From: Candidatus Bipolaricaulota bacterium
GTDB lineage: Bacteria; Bipolaricaulota; Bipolaricaulia; UBA7950; UBA9294
DNA length: 6,073 bases
Reading direction: 5' to 3'
Assembly: GCA_018399865.1 (NCBI GenBank)
Contig: JAGYNL010000147.1
Location: forward strand, 1 to 6,073
In this document: positions 5,783 to 6,073 of the stretch, piece after piece
How the letters are laid out: each line of letters opens with the position of its first letter
Numbering within the stretch: position 1 is the first letter of the stretch
Made by a program: the position numbers and the translations under genes
The notes under the pieces: model-generated
What the model saw: the letters and a program-made list of their open reading frames with translations, nothing else
What the model was told of the DNA's origin: nothing
The model's database searches: none

Positions 5783-6073
5783 ATGTGGCAGAAGGCGTTT
5801 GTTGTATCCGCATACTTCGCGATACTTGTTATCGTAGGATTATTTGCTCGTAGGCGTGCAAGAAGTACGGCTGAGGATTACTTTGTTGCTTCGAGGAGCT
5901 TGCCAACAATGGTTCTGTTTCTCACCATGGCAGCAACTAATTTCAGTGCTTTTACTGTGTTTGGTTTCTCAGGAGAAGGCTGGCGCAGTGGTTACTCATT
6001 CTATGCCATTATGGCGTTTGGAACAGGCCTGATGGCTTTATCTTTTGAGTACATAGGAAGGCCAGTATGGCGA
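5783..6073 (+). CDS. Sodium:solute symporter, SSS family (partial, 3' end outside window)
   Basis: The first 97 residues are visible and the frame is open to the window end. The sequence has a hydrophobic first helix (about 5-22), then a basic stretch FARRRARSTAEDYFVASRSL (21-40). It continues with ATNFSAFTVFGFSGEGWRSG (51-70) and a further helix (about 72-90). The basic loop, the EDYF-x-A-x-RSL segment and the TNFSAF segment are typical of the SSS family (SLC5-like sodium-coupled carriers for proline, pantothenate, sugars and similar solutes). It would sit in the inner membrane and import a solute with Na+. ATG at 5783 is preferred because GGGGG at 5773-5777 lies five bases upstream. The overlapping GTG at 5780 is too close to it. 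It is transcribed divergently from the asparagine-synthetase homologue. Import of the substrate of this locus is a reasonable inference, but the specificity is not readable. Confidence 0.88.
   Translation, partial: MWQKAFVVSAYFAILVIVGLFARRRARSTAEDYFVASRSLPTMVLFLTMAATNFSAFTVFGFSGEGWRSGYSFYAIMAFGTGLMALSFEYIGRPVWR

Overview
The window looks like part of an anaerobic, corrinoid-dependent methylotrophy (quaternary-amine or betaine demethylation) locus, probably from a Firmicute (Clostridia or Negativicutes type). This taxonomic guess is inference. It rests on moderate GC, strong AGGAGG-like ribosome binding sites before every gene, good sigma-A-type promoters, and two tandem non-pyrrolysine MttB-superfamily methyltransferases next to what looks like the start of a corrinoid-protein gene.

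Layout from left to right. (1) Positions 1-33, minus strand: the first 11 codons of a gene preceded by a near-perfect Shine-Dalgarno, probably the cognate corrinoid (B12-binding) protein. (2) 132-1598, minus: MttB-family methyltransferase, 488 aa. (3) 1737-3191, minus: a second, clearly divergent MttB-family methyltransferase, 484 aa. Genes 3, 2 and 1 run in that order and could form one operon, with a possible extra promoter before gene 2. (4) 3192-3852: a 661-bp region with no convincing gene. It holds a candidate promoter with palindromes in its spacer and start-site region, a pair of inverted ACTTGTAT boxes and a 13-bp tandem duplication. (5) 3853-5367, minus: a 504-aa asparagine-synthetase-family protein whose ATP-dependent amide-forming half is intact. 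Its glutaminase half has lost the catalytic cysteine (the protein begins Met-Ser-Gly) and other glutamine-pocket residues. (6) 5368-5782: a divergent control region with a very good promoter for gene 5 on the minus strand. On the plus strand it has a candidate promoter, an intrinsic-terminator hairpin and a ribosome binding site for the next gene. (7) 5783-6073, plus: the first 97 residues of a sodium:solute symporter (SSS family), cut by the window end.

How the parts may work together: the symporter could import a methylated amine or betaine. One or both MttB homologues would move a methyl group to the Co(I) corrinoid protein, and an unseen second methyltransferase would pass it to tetrahydrofolate or another carrier. 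The role of the glutaminase-dead asparagine-synthetase homologue here is not obvious and is the most interesting point: it may make an amide from free ammonia or from a substrate amine. The substrates of the two MttB homologues cannot be read from sequence alone. Related characterised non-pyrrolysine enzymes act on glycine betaine (MtgB), proline betaine (MtpB), carnitine (MtcB) and gamma-butyrobetaine (MtyB).
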